Origin: Collinsella aerofaciens
GTDB lineage: Bacteria > Actinomycetota > Coriobacteriia > Coriobacteriales > Coriobacteriaceae
Direction of reading: 5' to 3'
Length of the DNA: 7,082 nucleotides
Assembly (NCBI GenBank): GCA_021641225.1
Contig: JAJWXI010000092.1
Coordinates: forward strand, 1 to 7,082
In this document: positions 1 to 6,519 of the stretch, piece after piece
Position numbering within the stretch: position 1 is the stretch's first letter
Layout of the letters: every line of letters starts with the position of its first letter
Notes under the pieces: generated by a model
What the model saw: the letters and a program-made list of their open reading frames with translations, nothing else
What the model was told of the DNA's origin: nothing
The model's database searches: none
Position numbers and translations under genes: made by a program

Positions 1-531
1 GTGCTCGATAGCGCGAGCGATCCGCATTTGAAGACGCCAGCTGCTTGGGGCCTCTCGTGGGTGTGGAATCATCCGCAGGTGACGATGCTGCTTTCGGGTA
101 TGACCGATACTGAGCAGGTGGGCGAGAACGCGACGCTGGCAGGTCGTGCGCTACCGGGTTCGATGACGGCGGACCAACTCAGGACCATCGCACGCGTATT
201 GGAAGAGTTTGAGAAATCGAACCGTGTGCCCTGCACGGGTTGCGGCTACTGCATGCCGTGCCCCAAGGGCATCAATATCCCCGGCTGCTTTGCCGCCTAC
301 AACGCGAGCTATGCGCACAACTGGTTTACGGGACTGTCGCAGTACTTTACGGCGAGCGCGGTGCGCACGAGCGAGCCTAAGCTGGTGAGCAATTGCATCA
401 AGTGCGGCAAATGCGCGCGGCACTGCCCACAACACATCGATATCCCCGCGCGCCTCGACGACGTGCGCCGACGTTTCCAGCCCGGCCCCGTAACGGCCGC
501 ACTTAAAGCCTTCGGCAAAACGCGCTCCTGA
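1..531 (+). CDS. Aldo/keto reductase with two C-terminal [4Fe-4S] motifs (5'-truncated)
   Basis: This is the C-terminal part of a ferredoxin-type aldo/keto reductase (COG1453-like), a cytoplasmic NAD(P)H- or flavin/ferredoxin-linked oxidoreductase whose substrate cannot be told from sequence. Residues 1-50 of the visible part match the end of the AKR barrel, with the typical stretch HPQVTMLLSGM (24-34) followed by QVGENATLA. An all-alpha iron-sulfur region follows. Its first motif is C78-x2-C81-x2-C84-x2-C87-P and its second is C132-x2-C135-x2-C138-x3-C142-P, eight cysteines suited to two [4Fe-4S] clusters. Full-length relatives have about 380-400 residues, so roughly half the protein lies upstream. 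The GTG at position 1 is simply the window edge, not a believable start, because the cofactor-binding barrel is missing. The TGA stop lies inside a repeat fragment (527-541). Confidence 0.88.
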   Translation: MLDSASDPHLKTPAAWGLSWVWNHPQVTMLLSGMTDTEQVGENATLAGRALPGSMTADQLRTIARVLEEFEKSNRVPCTGCGYCMPCPKGINIPGCFAAYNASYAHNWFTGLSQYFTASAVRTSEPKLVSNCIKCGKCARHCPQHIDIPARLDDVRRRFQPGPVTAALKAFGKTRS

Positions 532-541
532 TGCCCCTTTT
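527..541. repeat. 15-bp fragment of the hairpin element's left end
   Basis: The 15 bases CCTGATGCCCCTTTT at 527-541 recur exactly at 553-567, the outer left end of the full hairpin element, 26 bp further on. The fragment supplies the TGA stop (529-531) of the aldo/keto reductase gene. It reads as a remnant of a second element or a small tandem duplication. No stem arm follows it. Confidence 0.75.
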
Positions 542-553
542 TAGAGCGTTCGC

Positions 554-640
554 CTGATGCCCCTTTTATAAGTTGCGGTGGAATAGTTCCTGTTTGCGGC
601 AGAATAAGGCTTAAACAGGAACTATTTCACCGCAACTGAT
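554..640. repeat. 87-bp hairpin-forming intergenic repeat, copy 1
   Basis: The sequence from 554 to 640 is repeated at 1714-1800 with one difference (G572 versus C1732). Its core is a long inverted repeat: the left arm 571-595 and right arm 613-637 are complementary over 25 positions, with one G-T pair (G581), around a 17-nt loop (596-612). As RNA the stem would be continuous. Outside the arms, CCCCT (560-564) can pair with AGGGG (641-645). There is no open reading frame, no transposase and no clear target-site duplication. The element resembles a small non-autonomous (MITE- or REP-like) repeat, which is inference. It lacks a T-run on either side, so it does not look like an intrinsic terminator. 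Confidence 0.9.
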
Positions 641-645
641 AGGGG
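641..645 (+). promoter_or_regulatory. Ribosome binding site abutting repeat copy 1
   Basis: AGGGG lies 5 nt before the GTG start at 651 and directly follows the conserved end of the repeat. It is the only purine-rich SD candidate here and supports the GTG start. It can pair with CCCCT at 560-564 at the base of the hairpin, so access by ribosomes could depend on folding of the leader. Confidence 0.6.
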
Positions 646-650
646 ATATC

Positions 651-1670
651 GTGGACGACCGGGGTTTGCGCGATGACTCGCGTGATGTTCGTTGGGGCGT
701 TTTGGGCGCGGGCCGCATTTCGCATCGATTTGCGTCGTCGCTCCAGGCAGTTGATGGGGCGCGGCTTGTGGCTGCGGCGGGGCGCACCCCTTTGCATGTC
801 GATGAATTCTGCCGAGCGTTTTCTATCGATGCCGCTCATGGTTATGCCTCGGCCGACGATAACGGGTGCGCGGCTTATGACGCGCTGATCGCCGATCCTG
901 ATGTCGACGCCATTTATTTGGCGCTTCCGCATGGCATGCATGCGCATTGGGTCTGTCGGGCGATGAGCGCGGGGAAGGCTGTACTGTGCGAAAAACCGGC
1001 CGTTTTGAGTGAAGATGAGGCCCGTGCGATTGTCTCTGTTTCTCGTGAGTGCGGCGTGCTGTTTATCGAGGCGATGAAAAATCGGTTTTGCCCGATGCGT
1101 GCTCGCGTGAAGGACTTGCTTGCGTCGGGCGAGCTCGGCTGTATCGTCTCGATCGAGAGCGTGCAAAAACTCGATTATGGTGAGCCCCCTTCGAGTTATC
1201 TGCTCGATCCGTTGCAGGGTGGCTGTCTATATGACATGGGCTGCTATGCGGTCGGGTGGTTTGAGGATTTGCTTGCGGGCGTGTGCGAGGTTTCGTCTCG
1301 TGAAGTTCGCTGGCGTGACGTATCGGGCGGCCGCGTGGATTGGGCCAATGAGATCCATATGAGCGTCGGCGGTATACCCATTCACATGGTGTGCGACGGC
1401 AAAGCAGCATATGAAAGCCGCTTAACGATTGCCTGCGAGCGGGGCTCGTTGGAAATCGAGCGTCTCCATCGCCCCGAACTCGCCCATGTGAAGTATTCCG
1501 ACGGACGAATGCTCGAAATAAATGCCCCGTTTGAGGTCGATGATTTCTACGGCGAAATCCAGCATGCGACTCAGCTCATCCGGGCGGGGAAACTCGAGAG
1601 TTCCGTCATGCCCGTTGCCGCTACACAACGCTGCGCGCGCATCATCGATACGATTCGTTTGACGCTCTAG
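651..1670 (+). CDS. Gfo/Idh/MocA-family NAD(P)-dependent oxidoreductase
   Basis: This 339-residue protein is predicted to be a cytoplasmic NAD(P)-dependent dehydrogenase acting on a sugar, cyclitol or diol; the substrate is not determinable. The N-terminal Rossmann fold shows W15-GVLGAGRIS (G19-x-G21 dinucleotide loop). The family signature AGKAVLCEKP is at 107-116, with the catalytic Lys expected at K115. The C-terminal alpha/beta domain has EAMKNRF (140-146) and GGCLYDMGCYAV (190-201), the pattern seen in dihydrodiol dehydrogenase and D-xylose dehydrogenase-like members. Length is normal for the family (about 330-350). The GTG start is supported by AGGGG 5 nt upstream, and the first beta strand begins soon after. 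The gene is alone, enclosed by two nearly identical 87-bp repeats. By eye its codon choice (more TTT, GAT, CGT) is less biased than in the ABC transporter genes, suggesting lower expression or a different history. Confidence 0.9.
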   Translation: MDDRGLRDDSRDVRWGVLGAGRISHRFASSLQAVDGARLVAAAGRTPLHVDEFCRAFSIDAAHGYASADDNGCAAYDALIADPDVDAIYLALPHGMHAHWVCRAMSAGKAVLCEKPAVLSEDEARAIVSVSRECGVLFIEAMKNRFCPMRARVKDLLASGELGCIVSIESVQKLDYGEPPSSYLLDPLQGGCLYDMGCYAVGWFEDLLAGVCEVSSREVRWRDVSGGRVDWANEIHMSVGGIPIHMVCDGKAAYESRLTIACERGSLEIERLHRPELAHVKYSDGRMLEINAPFEVDDFYGEIQHATQLIRAGKLESSVMPVAATQRCARIIDTIRLTL

Positions 1671-1713
1671 ACTGTGGTGCTGGTGCTCAGGGGGGGCTCG
1701 GCGGACCGTGTCT

Positions 1714-1800
1714 CTGATGCCCCTTTTATAACTTGCGGTGGAATAGTTCCTGTTTGCGGCAGAATAAGGCTTAAACAGGAACTATTTCACCGCAACTGAT
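1714..1800. repeat. 87-bp hairpin-forming intergenic repeat, copy 2
   Basis: This is the second copy of the element at 554-640, in the same orientation and 1160 bp away, with 86 of 87 bases identical. The arms are 1731-1755 and 1773-1797 around a 17-nt loop (1756-1772). C1732 faces C1796, the only non-pairing position; G1741 makes a G-T pair as in copy 1. CCCCT at 1720-1724 can pair with AGGGG at 1802-1806. The rest of the 1671-1815 gap (1671-1713) is GC-rich and shows no promoter, hairpin or gene that I can support. Confidence 0.9.
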
Positions 1801-1802
1801 GA

Positions 1803-1809
1803 GGGGGAG
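1803..1809 (+). promoter_or_regulatory. Ribosome binding site of nfo next to repeat copy 2
   Basis: GGGGGAG ends 6 nt before the ATG at 1816 and begins 3 nt after the conserved repeat end. As in copy 1, the upstream CCCCT of the repeat could pair with part of it (AGGGG, 1802-1806). A second purine patch, TGGAG at 1811-1815, touches the start codon and is too close to serve as the SD. Confidence 0.55.
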
Positions 1810-1815
1810 CTGGAG

Positions 1816-2682
1816 ATGCTGACGATTGGGTGTCACCTATCGACAACGAAGGGCTATCGGGTGATGGGGGAGACGGCGCTGTCTATTGGCGCCAACACCT
1901 TTGCGTTCTTTACGCGCAACCCGCGTGGTGGCAAGGCGAAAGACCTTGACATGGATGACGTGGCGGCCTTGCGTGACCTTATGGCGCAAAATGATTTTGG
2001 CCCACTCGTGGCGCATGCCCCCTATACCTACAACCCCTGCTCTGCCAAGGAGCGGGCGCGTGAGTTTGCCCTTGAGGCCATGGCCAAGGACCTGCAGCGT
2101 CTGGAGGCGTTGCCCGGTAACTACTACAACTTCCATCCCGGCGCGCATGTGGGGCAGGGGGCCGATGCTGGCATTCAGATGATCGTCGACACCTTGTGCC
2201 AGGTGATGTTCGAGGGACAGCAGACCACGGTGCTGCTTGAAACTATGGCGGGCAAGGGTACCGAGGTAGGGCGCAGTTTTGAGGAACTGGCGCGTATTAT
2301 CGAGGGGGTTGCCGTCAAACGTCCCGAGCTATCGGGCAAGCTGGGCGTGTGTCTGGACACCTGCCACGTGAGCGATGCCGGCTACGACATCATCCACGAC
2401 CTGGACGGCGTGCTCGACGAGTTCGACCACGTAGTGGGTATCGATCGCTTGCATGCCGTGCATATCAACGACTCCAAGAATCCCCGTGGCGCCCATAAAG
2501 ATCGTCACGAGTGCATCGGCAAGGGTTACCTTGGCAGCGAGGAGTTTGGCGGCGGTATGCAGGTTATGCAGAATATTGTATCGAATGACCGTTTACGTGC
2601 GCTGCCATTCATTTTGGAGACGCCGAACGAACTTGCAGGTTATGCAGCGGAAATTACCCTGCTACGCTCGTTGCAGCAGTAA
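1816..2682 (+). CDS. nfo: Deoxyribonuclease IV (AP endonuclease, family 2)
   Basis: This 288-residue protein is endonuclease IV, which cleaves DNA 5' of abasic sites and removes 3'-blocking groups in base excision repair, using a trinuclear zinc centre in a TIM barrel. All nine expected metal ligands can be read: H67 (VAHAPY), H107 (NFHPGAH), E142 (LLETMAGKG), D181 and H184 (CLDTCH), H216 (HIND), D229 and H231 (KDRHE), and E268 (FILETP). These align almost residue for residue with E. coli Nfo. Length is normal for the family (about 280). The ATG at 1816 is the natural start, with GGGGGAG at 1803-1809, and residue 4 already begins the first beta strand (IGCHLS). It appears monocistronic, between repeat copy 2 and the promoter region of the ABC importer. 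Confidence 0.96.
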   Translation: MLTIGCHLSTTKGYRVMGETALSIGANTFAFFTRNPRGGKAKDLDMDDVAALRDLMAQNDFGPLVAHAPYTYNPCSAKERAREFALEAMAKDLQRLEALPGNYYNFHPGAHVGQGADAGIQMIVDTLCQVMFEGQQTTVLLETMAGKGTEVGRSFEELARIIEGVAVKRPELSGKLGVCLDTCHVSDAGYDIIHDLDGVLDEFDHVVGIDRLHAVHINDSKNPRGAHKDRHECIGKGYLGSEEFGGGMQVMQNIVSNDRLRALPFILETPNELAGYAAEITLLRSLQQ

Positions 2683-2743
2683 CGACTGTCACAAAGTGGA
2701 GTGCTTCATTCACGTTATGGGTTTGTTTCAATCAGTTTTCTCA

Positions 2744-2772
2744 TTGCAGATTCGCACTTACGGGTGCATAAT
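2744..2772 (+). promoter_or_regulatory. Candidate sigma70-type promoter of the ABC importer
   Basis: TTGCAG (2744-2749) and CATAAT (2767-2772) are separated by 17 bp. The -10 hexamer matches TATAAT at 5 of 6 positions, while the -35 keeps only TTG. Transcription would start near 2779, giving a leader of about 50 nt before the ATG at 2830. A small inverted repeat, GCAC (2754-2757) / GTGC (2764-2767), overlaps the spacer and could be an operator half-site pair, but it is too short to assert. The surrounding AT-rich gap (2683-2829) contrasts with the GC-rich genes. Confidence 0.5.
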
Positions 2773-2814
2773 AGCCAACAGTTTTTGCAGACCTCTGAAT
2801 CAAGTGGGGTCACC

Positions 2815-2822
2815 GGAAGGAG
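2815..2822 (+). promoter_or_regulatory. Strong ribosome binding site of the binding-protein gene
   Basis: GGAAGGAG lies 7 nt before the ATG at 2830. It decides the start: the frame is open back to a GTG at 2701, but only the ATG at 2830 has an SD and begins a lipoprotein signal peptide. Confidence 0.85.
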
Positions 2823-2829
2823 ACTGATT

Positions 2830-3690
2830 ATGAAGCTCAAGAAGCTTGGCGCATTTGCCGCCACGGGTGCCATGGCACTCGCCCTCGCATTGACGGGCTG
2901 CGGCTCGTCCAACGCCACCTCTGGTTCCGATGCCGGTTCCAGCAGCTCTGACGACGTGAAGGTCGAGAAGGTTGACGGCTCCAAGGAGTACGCGCTCGTC
3001 AAGGACGGTACGCTGACCGTCGGCACCTCTGCCGAGTACGCGCCGTTTGAGTATAAGGATGACAACGGCGACTACCAGGGCTTTGACCTTGAGCTTATCA
3101 AGGCTATCGCCGACAAGCTGGGCCTGGACGTCGAGTATGTCAACAACGACTTCGACACGCTGGTTCCGGGTGTTGCTTCGGGCGCCAAGTACGACGTCTC
3201 CATCGCTGCTATCACCGATACGCCCGAGCGTGAGAAGGAAGTCGCTTTCTCCGACTCCTACTACATGGACGATCAGGCTATCGTGACCAAGGTCGACAAC
3301 ACCGACATTACGGCCGATAACTACAGCGAGAAGCTCAACAACGCCGATGCTACGATCATCGTCCAGTCCGGCTCGACCGCCGAGGCCTTTGCCCAGGAGA
3401 ACTTCCCCAAGGCCAAGATCGTCCCCTACAAGGACGCCACTGAGTGCTTCAGCGCCCTGCAGTCCGACAAGGGTGACGCCGTCGTGACCAACCGCTCCGT
3501 TGCCAGCCAGCTGACCGCCGAGCAGTTCAACACCTGCCAGACCATCAAGCAGATCAGCACGGGCGAGGAGTATGCCATCGCCATCAACCAGGGCAACACC
3601 AAGCTCAAGGACGACATCAACCAGGCCATCAAGGACCTGACCGATGACGGTACCGTTGACGCCCTCATGGCTAAGTACAATATCAAGTAA
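2830..3690 (+). CDS. Polar amino-acid ABC transporter substrate-binding lipoprotein
   Basis: This 286-residue lipoprotein is the surface receptor of the importer encoded downstream, binding a polar amino acid outside the membrane (SBP_bac_3 family). A Lys-rich n-region and hydrophobic core lead to lipobox LTGC with lipidated C24. A Ser/Asp-rich linker (25-42) tethers the domain. Family motifs include YAPFEYKDDNG (70-80), GFDLELIKAIADKLG (84-98), and YDVSIAAITDTPERE (121-135), where R134 fits the Arg that binds the ligand carboxylate. At the position where HisJ and GlnH have the Asp contacting the ligand amino group, this protein has N221 (GDAVVTN). C206 and C236 could form a disulfide. Codon use is strongly biased to C/G-ending codons, fitting high expression. 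Ligand identity (Gln, Glu, His, Arg, Cys) cannot be settled. A terminator follows 22 bp after the stop. Confidence 0.93.
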   Translation: MKLKKLGAFAATGAMALALALTGCGSSNATSGSDAGSSSSDDVKVEKVDGSKEYALVKDGTLTVGTSAEYAPFEYKDDNGDYQGFDLELIKAIADKLGLDVEYVNNDFDTLVPGVASGAKYDVSIAAITDTPEREKEVAFSDSYYMDDQAIVTKVDNTDITADNYSEKLNNADATIIVQSGSTAEAFAQENFPKAKIVPYKDATECFSALQSDKGDAVVTNRSVASQLTAEQFNTCQTIKQISTGEEYAIAINQGNTKLKDDINQAIKDLTDDGTVDALMAKYNIK

Positions 3691-3712
3691 AATAGCTACT
3701 TGATTGCGCGCG

Positions 3713-3752
3713 GGCCCTTTCCGTTTTGGCGGAGAGGGCCTTTGCGTTTCTT
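3713..3752 (+). terminator. Intra-operon terminator after the binding-protein gene
   Basis: An 11-bp stem with one G-T pair is formed by 3713-3723 and 3730-3740 around a 6-nt loop, followed by the T-rich tail TTTGCGTTTCTT (3741-3752). It lies between the binding-protein stop and the permease start. The interrupted T-run suggests partial rather than complete termination, which would give excess binding-protein mRNA over permease and ATPase mRNA. Confidence 0.75.
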
Positions 3753-3796
3753 GAATGGGCGTCGTCCCGCCCCGTTATGTCGGCAACTTACACGTT

Positions 3797-3801
3797 AGGA
3801 G
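3797..3801 (+). promoter_or_regulatory. Ribosome binding site favouring a TTG start for the permease
   Basis: AGGAG is 5 nt upstream of TTG 3807, an ideal spacing. The rival ATG at 3831 has AAGGAG (3823-3828) only 2 nt away, too close for good initiation, and ATG 3777 and ATG 3858 have no SD. TTG 3807 is therefore preferred, with ATG 3831 the main alternative. Confidence 0.5.
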
Positions 3802-3806
3802 CCACC

Positions 3807-5168
3807 TTGTCTCGATTGAACCAAGGAGCCATGGGCAAAAGCCACCCGCTGCCCTCGATGCTCCAAAAGCTAGCCTGCGCCCTGGTTATGGCGCTCGCCC
3901 TGGTATGCGCGGGGGCATGCGCGCCCTCGACCGCCCAGGCGCTTGAGACCGCAAAGATCACCGCTCGACCCAACACCGGTTCGGGTAGCGACGTGGTCGG
4001 TGGCACCGAGACCCGCATCACCTGGGAGGTCCAGGCCGATGCCGACGAGGAACTGAGCGGCCTTTCGTTGACGTTTGCCGATGGCACGACCTTTGGCGCG
4101 GACGACACGCGCCTGACGATGCTCTCGGGCGATGACCTTATGGACCGCACGCCCATGAAGCCCACGTGCAAGGTCGACGGCCAGACGCTCAAGATTGATT
4201 TTGGCGAGACGGCGCCTGCCGGCGGTTATTTCCGCGTCGAGGTCTACGGCGTGACCTTCCCCGTCGAGGGCGGCGAAGAGGCCTTTAGCGGCACCTATAC
4301 GCTCGCCGATGGTTCGACCAAGAAGATCTCCAAGATTCCGTCGGTGGAGATCAAGGGCGTGACGGCATTCGATAACTTCCTGGCCGACCTTAAGGAGCAG
4401 CCGTGGGTCGAGGCATGGAATTCCAACATGTTCCTGCGCCTGTTCCTGAACCCGGTCATTTTGGTCCAGAGCCTGCCGATCGTCTTCAAAGGCTTCCTCA
4501 TGTCGCTCTCGATCGTGCTCGTGGCGTTTCCGCTGGCAATTCCCTTCGGTTTCGCCCTGTCGCTCATGCGCATCTCCAAGTCGCGCATCTTGCGCTGCCT
4601 TGCCGGCATCTACGTGAATATCATCCGCGGCACACCGGCGTTCCTGCAGATCTACATCGCGTTCTTCGGTCTGCCGCTGGCTGGCGTCAAGGTTGACGAC
4701 TACGTGCTCGGTGTCATCGTCATGGCCATGAATTCGTCTGCCTACCTGTGCGAGATCTTCCGCGCCGGTATCCAGTCGATTCCCAAGGGCCAGAACGAGG
4801 CCGCGCGCTCGCTGGGCATGAACGCGTTCCAGACGCTGCTCTACGTGATGATCCCGCAGACGTTCCGCAATGTCCTGCCTACGCTGACCAGTGAGTTCAT
4901 CCTGCTTTACAAGGATACGTCGCTGCTCGCGGCCGTGGGCGTGGTCGAGATCGTCATGAACGCCCGCACCATCGTGGCCACGACGGGCTCTATTACGCCG
5001 TATGTGGTTGCCGCCCTGTTCTACCTGGTCATCACCCTGCCGCTTGCCCGCCTGGTGAGCGGTCTTGAGGCGAGGCTTTTGGGCACGGCCGAAACCAAGA
5101 AGAAGCGTCCCGCCAAGAGCGCCGGACAGGTTGTCGCGACGCCCGCCGATCACATCGCCGGTCTGTAA
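3807..5168 (+). CDS. Polar amino-acid ABC transporter permease with N-terminal exported domain
   Basis: This is the membrane channel of the importer, probably a homodimer since only one permease gene is present. From TTG 3807 it has 453 residues, about twice the usual 220-240 of His/Glu/Gln/Arg-type permeases. Residues 1-45 form a signal sequence (hydrophobic core about 22-38, cleavage site AQA|LE). Residues about 46-190 form a Gly/Thr/Asp-rich, apparently beta-rich domain that I do not recognise; it is too short and lacks motifs for a solute-binding protein. The permease domain follows: membrane segments near 230-254, 277-294, 299-317, 357-387 and 397-415, the RGTP motif at 274-277, and the EAA loop E331-AA-x3-G337 ending I349-P350, which docks on the ATPase. 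The tail is Lys-rich. The stop TAA overlaps the SD of the ATPase gene, so the two are translationally linked. The start is uncertain (TTG 3807 or ATG 3831). Confidence 0.88.
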   Translation: MSRLNQGAMGKSHPLPSMLQKLACALVMALALVCAGACAPSTAQALETAKITARPNTGSGSDVVGGTETRITWEVQADADEELSGLSLTFADGTTFGADDTRLTMLSGDDLMDRTPMKPTCKVDGQTLKIDFGETAPAGGYFRVEVYGVTFPVEGGEEAFSGTYTLADGSTKKISKIPSVEIKGVTAFDNFLADLKEQPWVEAWNSNMFLRLFLNPVILVQSLPIVFKGFLMSLSIVLVAFPLAIPFGFALSLMRISKSRILRCLAGIYVNIIRGTPAFLQIYIAFFGLPLAGVKVDDYVLGVIVMAMNSSAYLCEIFRAGIQSIPKGQNEAARSLGMNAFQTLLYVMIPQTFRNVLPTLTSEFILLYKDTSLLAAVGVVEIVMNARTIVATTGSITPYVVAALFYLVITLPLARLVSGLEARLLGTAETKKKRPAKSAGQVVATPADHIAGL

Positions 5169-5180
5169 GGAGGTCATATC

Positions 5181-5933
<753 letters not shown>

Positions 5934-5956
5934 CTGGTTGACACAACTTTCGTTAC

Positions 5957-6000
5957 AAAGAGCGGGGGCTGGACGTGAATCCAGCCCCCGCTCTTTTGTT
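5957..6000. terminator. Strong terminator between convergent genes, probably bidirectional
   Basis: A perfect 17-bp stem is formed by 5957-5973 and 5980-5996 around a 6-nt loop (CGTGAA), with TTTTGTT at 5994-6000 on the plus strand; this ends the ABC operon. On the minus strand the stem is followed by TTTGTAACG, a weaker tail, so it may also serve the flavodoxin transcript arriving from the other side. A second small hairpin (GGGCCT 6024-6029 / AGGCCC 6040-6045) has no T tail. Confidence 0.92.
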
Positions 6001-6053
6001 GGGATGGGGATGCGCTTCGATGCGGGCCTTATTTGGTGGAGGCCCCGGTGCCG

Positions 6054-6473
6054 TTACGCGAGCTCGGCTCCCAGGGCCTTGCAAGCGGTCTCGCCCTCAT
6101 CGTCGGGTGCGTCGTAGCAGATGGTGGAGTCCACGACGTTGACGCCGGCCTCGTCGGCGTCGGCCTTCCAGTTGTCCATCCACTCGCCCTCGGCCCACGA
6201 ATAGGAGCCAAAGAGGACGACCTTCTTGTCGCCGAGGTTCTCCTTGACCTCGTCCCACATCGGCTGGAACTCATCGTACTCGAGCTCCTCGGAGCCCATG
6301 GCGGGGCAGCCGAAGGCGATGGCATCGTAGCCGGCAGCCTTATCGGCAGAGAGGTCGGCGCAGGGGATGACCTCGGCCTCGGCGCCGGCAGACACCGCGC
6401 CCTCGGCGACGAGGTTTGCCATGGCCTCGGTGTTGCCCGTGCCGCTCCAATAGACGACGGCGATCTTGCTCAT
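6054..6473 (-). CDS. Short-chain flavodoxin
   Basis: This 139-residue protein is a small FMN-containing electron carrier of the clostridial/Megasphaera type, which can replace ferredoxin in low-potential electron transfer, often under iron limitation. The phosphate loop SGTGNTEA (10-17) follows the first beta strand IAVVYW. The loop GCPAMGSEELEYDEF (55-69) and GSYSWAEGEWMDNW (89-102) carry the residues that usually flank the isoalloxazine ring (M59, W93 region). The length is normal and no partner domain is attached. The ATG at 6473 is chosen because AAAGGA (plus-strand 6480-6485) lies 6 nt before it and the protein begins at once with the first strand; the frame is open further upstream but has no family similarity there. 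It lies 46 nt after the DUF3793 gene and is probably co-transcribed with it. Confidence 0.94.
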   Translation of the reverse strand: MSKIAVVYWSGTGNTEAMANLVAEGAVSAGAEAEVIPCADLSADKAAGYDAIAFGCPAMGSEELEYDEFQPMWDEVKENLGDKKVVLFGSYSWAEGEWMDNWKADADEAGVNVVDSTICYDAPDDEGETACKALGAELA

Positions 6474-6519
6474 GTTGAGTCCTTTCGGTTGTGCGGCGCG
6501 TGGCCGCGGCTTGTATGTT

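Noticed and set aside
571..637. The repeat hairpins as intrinsic terminators.
   Set aside because: Neither strand has a T-run directly after the stem. On the plus strand the next bases are a G-rich SD.
554..1800. The repeats as a CRISPR array.
   Set aside because: There are only two units, 1160 bp apart with a whole gene between, and no spacer-repeat periodicity or cas gene.
2701..2829. Upstream extension of the binding-protein frame to GTG 2701.
   Set aside because: It would add 43 residues ahead of a textbook lipoprotein signal peptide, covers the promoter candidate, and has no SD. ATG 2830 has GGAAGGAG.
3750..3780. A second promoter (TTGAAT at 3751-3756) before the permease gene.
   Set aside because: No acceptable -10 hexamer lies 16-18 bp downstream.
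3726..3806. Upstream extension of the permease frame to TTG 3726 or ATG 3777.
   Set aside because: TTG 3726 lies in the loop of the terminator hairpin and neither codon has an SD. TTG 3807 does.
3900..3950. A lipobox in the permease signal sequence (AGAC before Ala-Pro).
   Set aside because: The -3 position is Ala rather than Leu-like, and a better signal peptidase I site (AQA|LE) follows.
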